DNA of 6,875 nucleotides from Desulfobacteraceae bacterium. Its GTDB lineage: Bacteria > Desulfobacterota > Desulfobacteria > Desulfobacterales > UBA11574. Below the pieces are notes generated by a model. It saw nothing but the letters and a program-made list of their open reading frames with translations. It did not search any database and was not told the DNA's origin. The stretch spans positions 1-6,875 of the forward strand of contig JABMQM010000487.1 in assembly GCA_013203195.1 (NCBI GenBank), given 5' to 3'. Below, in pieces: positions 6,212-6,875 of the stretch. Position numbers and translations under genes: made by a program. Every line of letters begins with the position of its first letter. The stretch's first letter is position 1.

Positions 6212-6760
6212 ACCGGCCAGCTTTTTCTAACTCTCAGTTCAAGATTTCTCTTACTGAATAACCTTCTGAAAAATCAATGTAAGTTAGCATTTACAGCTCT
6301 TTTTCTAATACCTCAATCGAGCGCAAGTCGAGGATGCCCCAGATCCCCCCGATGACGGGATCTGCGAAAGGCGTCCAAGGGTGGGCATCGACTGAGCTCA
6401 GCCGAAGTCAAGCCGTATTATGATACTGCGAACCCTTGGCAACGCAGGTCGAAGATTCCCGTCTCTGACGGGAGAGATGGGGTATTATCGGCTTTTCCGG
6501 TTTGTTGGGTCGTCTTGTCCCGTCGTAGCTCAAAGAGCGAAGTCGGAAGCTGAAAGCGAAGCCTAAAGGGTGAGCAAAATGAAGATTTAAAAGAAAAATT
6601 GCATCTCACTGCCTTGATCACCGTTATGGTTTTTCCGACGATCTCTTTTACCCAGTTGATTTTTATTAGAGTTTTTTGTTTGATCATCCTTCTTGCTATA
6701 GCCAATGAAATGAGGTAAAAAAAACTTATGCAGTTTTGCCCCAAATTGCGGAGATACGGG
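6212..6760. other. Long non-coding stretch with clustered palindromes
   Basis: I see no convincing gene on either strand between the CHAT stop and the tRNA terminator. The first ~100 bases are AT-rich and contain only a weak stem (TGTAA 6279-6283 with TTACA 6291-6295) before GCTCTTTTT, a poor candidate terminator for the CHAT gene. Bases ~6327-6562 are G+C-richer and full of short inverted repeats (separate entry). The remainder to 6760 is AT-rich without recognisable features. Confidence 0.6.
6327..6562. repeat. Cluster of short palindromes (REP/BIME-like intergenic repeat)
   Basis: Four structures sit within about 200 bases. CAGATCCC (6340-6347) pairs with GGGATCTG (6357-6364). GATGCCC (6333-6339) pairs with GGGCATC (6383-6389), enclosing the first stem. 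TCGACTGAGCTCAGCCGA (6388-6405) is an 18-base palindrome with one mismatch and a perfect CTGAGCTCAG core. TCCCGTC (6457-6463) pairs with GACGGGA (6467-6473) over a 3-base loop. The 7-mer GACGGGA occurs at 6354 and 6467, and its complement TCCCGTC at 6457 and 6518. The right end has a GAAG-rich stretch with GCGAAG at 6537 and 6556. This composition is typical of dispersed intergenic repeats; membership of a particular family is inference. Confidence 0.5.
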
Positions 6761-6763
6761 CAT

Positions 6764-6808
6764 AAAAACAAAAAAGGGATTTCGGATATAAATATCCGAA
6801 ATCCCTTT
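6764..6808 (-). terminator. Strong rho-independent terminator of the tRNA-Thr gene
   Basis: Positions 6773-6788 and 6793-6808 are exact reverse complements (16 pairs, loop TAAA). On the minus strand the stem is followed by TTTTTTGTTTTT (complement of 6764-6775). It begins 8 bases after the CCA end of the tRNA, the expected place for the 3' end of a single-tRNA transcript. Confidence 0.9.
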
Positions 6809-6816
6809 ATAAACAA

Positions 6817-6875
6817 TGGAGCCGACGGGCGGATTCGAACCGCCTACCTGCTGATTACGAATCAGCTGCTCTACC
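6817..6875 (-). tRNA. tRNA-Thr (anticodon CGT), 3' part; 5' end lies beyond the window
   Basis: Read on the minus strand, the last 59 bases contain the end of the D arm (GGTAGAGC), then the anticodon stem GCTGA/TCAGC with loop TTCGTAA, giving anticodon CGT (reads ACG, threonine). A 5-base variable loop AGGTA follows, then the T arm GGCGG-TTCGAAT-CCGCC, the acceptor half GTCGGC, discriminator T and an encoded CCA (6817-6819). The missing 5' acceptor half should read GCCGAC. tRNA 3' ends are common integration targets, but no copy of this 3' end is present elsewhere in the window. Confidence 0.95.

Noticed and set aside
6418..6816. Minus-strand open frame of 132 codons
   Set aside because: It starts directly against the tRNA CCA end, runs through the tRNA terminator and the palindrome cluster, and its translation is low-complexity with no domain character. 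No ribosome site precedes it.
1..6875. CRISPR array, insertion sequence or defence-system partner for the CHAT protease
   Set aside because: No regularly spaced direct repeats, transposase, gasdermin-like, Cas-like or toxin gene is visible. CHAT alone does not establish a defence system.

Overview
The window looks like chromosomal DNA of an anaerobic or microaerophilic Gram-negative bacterium, most likely a deltaproteobacterium (Desulfobacterota). This is an inference from gene content: a bacteriohemerythrin, a stand-alone MshEN-type mini-protein, a receiver-domain remnant of the SGGGRI type, and a large TPR-CHAT protein with a lipoprotein-like N-terminus. The left third is AT-rich with small, mostly signalling or stress-type genes. 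The large gene on the right is clearly richer in G+C.

Layout, left to right. (1) Positions 1-537 hold the C-terminal part of a PLP-dependent trans-sulfuration enzyme (cystathionine synthase/lyase or methionine gamma-lyase family), cut by the window edge. (2) 560-1653 hold a possible 20-codon leader ORF overlapping, by ATGA, a complete bacteriohemerythrin with all seven iron ligands, then a SpoIIAA/STAS-like protein of unknown function; all run in the same direction. (3) 1654-2130 hold an AT-rich leader and a 37-residue Lys-rich protein with a Cys-Gly-Cys-Gly-Cys motif. Its Shine-Dalgarno matches the 16S tail over 12 bases, and two strong hairpins follow it, the second a terminator. (4) 2139-2360 on the minus strand encode a 73-residue protein resembling an isolated MshEN (GspE N-terminal) c-di-GMP-binding module. 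(5) 2482-2841 hold the decayed C-terminal half of a response-regulator receiver domain. (6) 2999-6211 encode a 1070-residue TPR plus CHAT caspase-like protease with a putative lipoprotein signal and an intact His/Cys pair. (7) 6212-6760 are non-coding, with clustered palindromes that share a 7-mer. (8) 6761-6875 hold, on the minus strand, the 3' part of a tRNA-Thr(CGT) gene and its strong terminator.

How the genes work together: the hemerythrin and STAS-like genes may be co-transcribed and point to O2/iron handling plus signalling. The MshEN mini-protein and the receiver remnant suggest a signalling neighbourhood. The CHAT gene seems to be an independent unit: no partner such as a gasdermin, CRISPR gene or caspase substrate is visible. 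No complete mobile element, integrase or CRISPR array is present.
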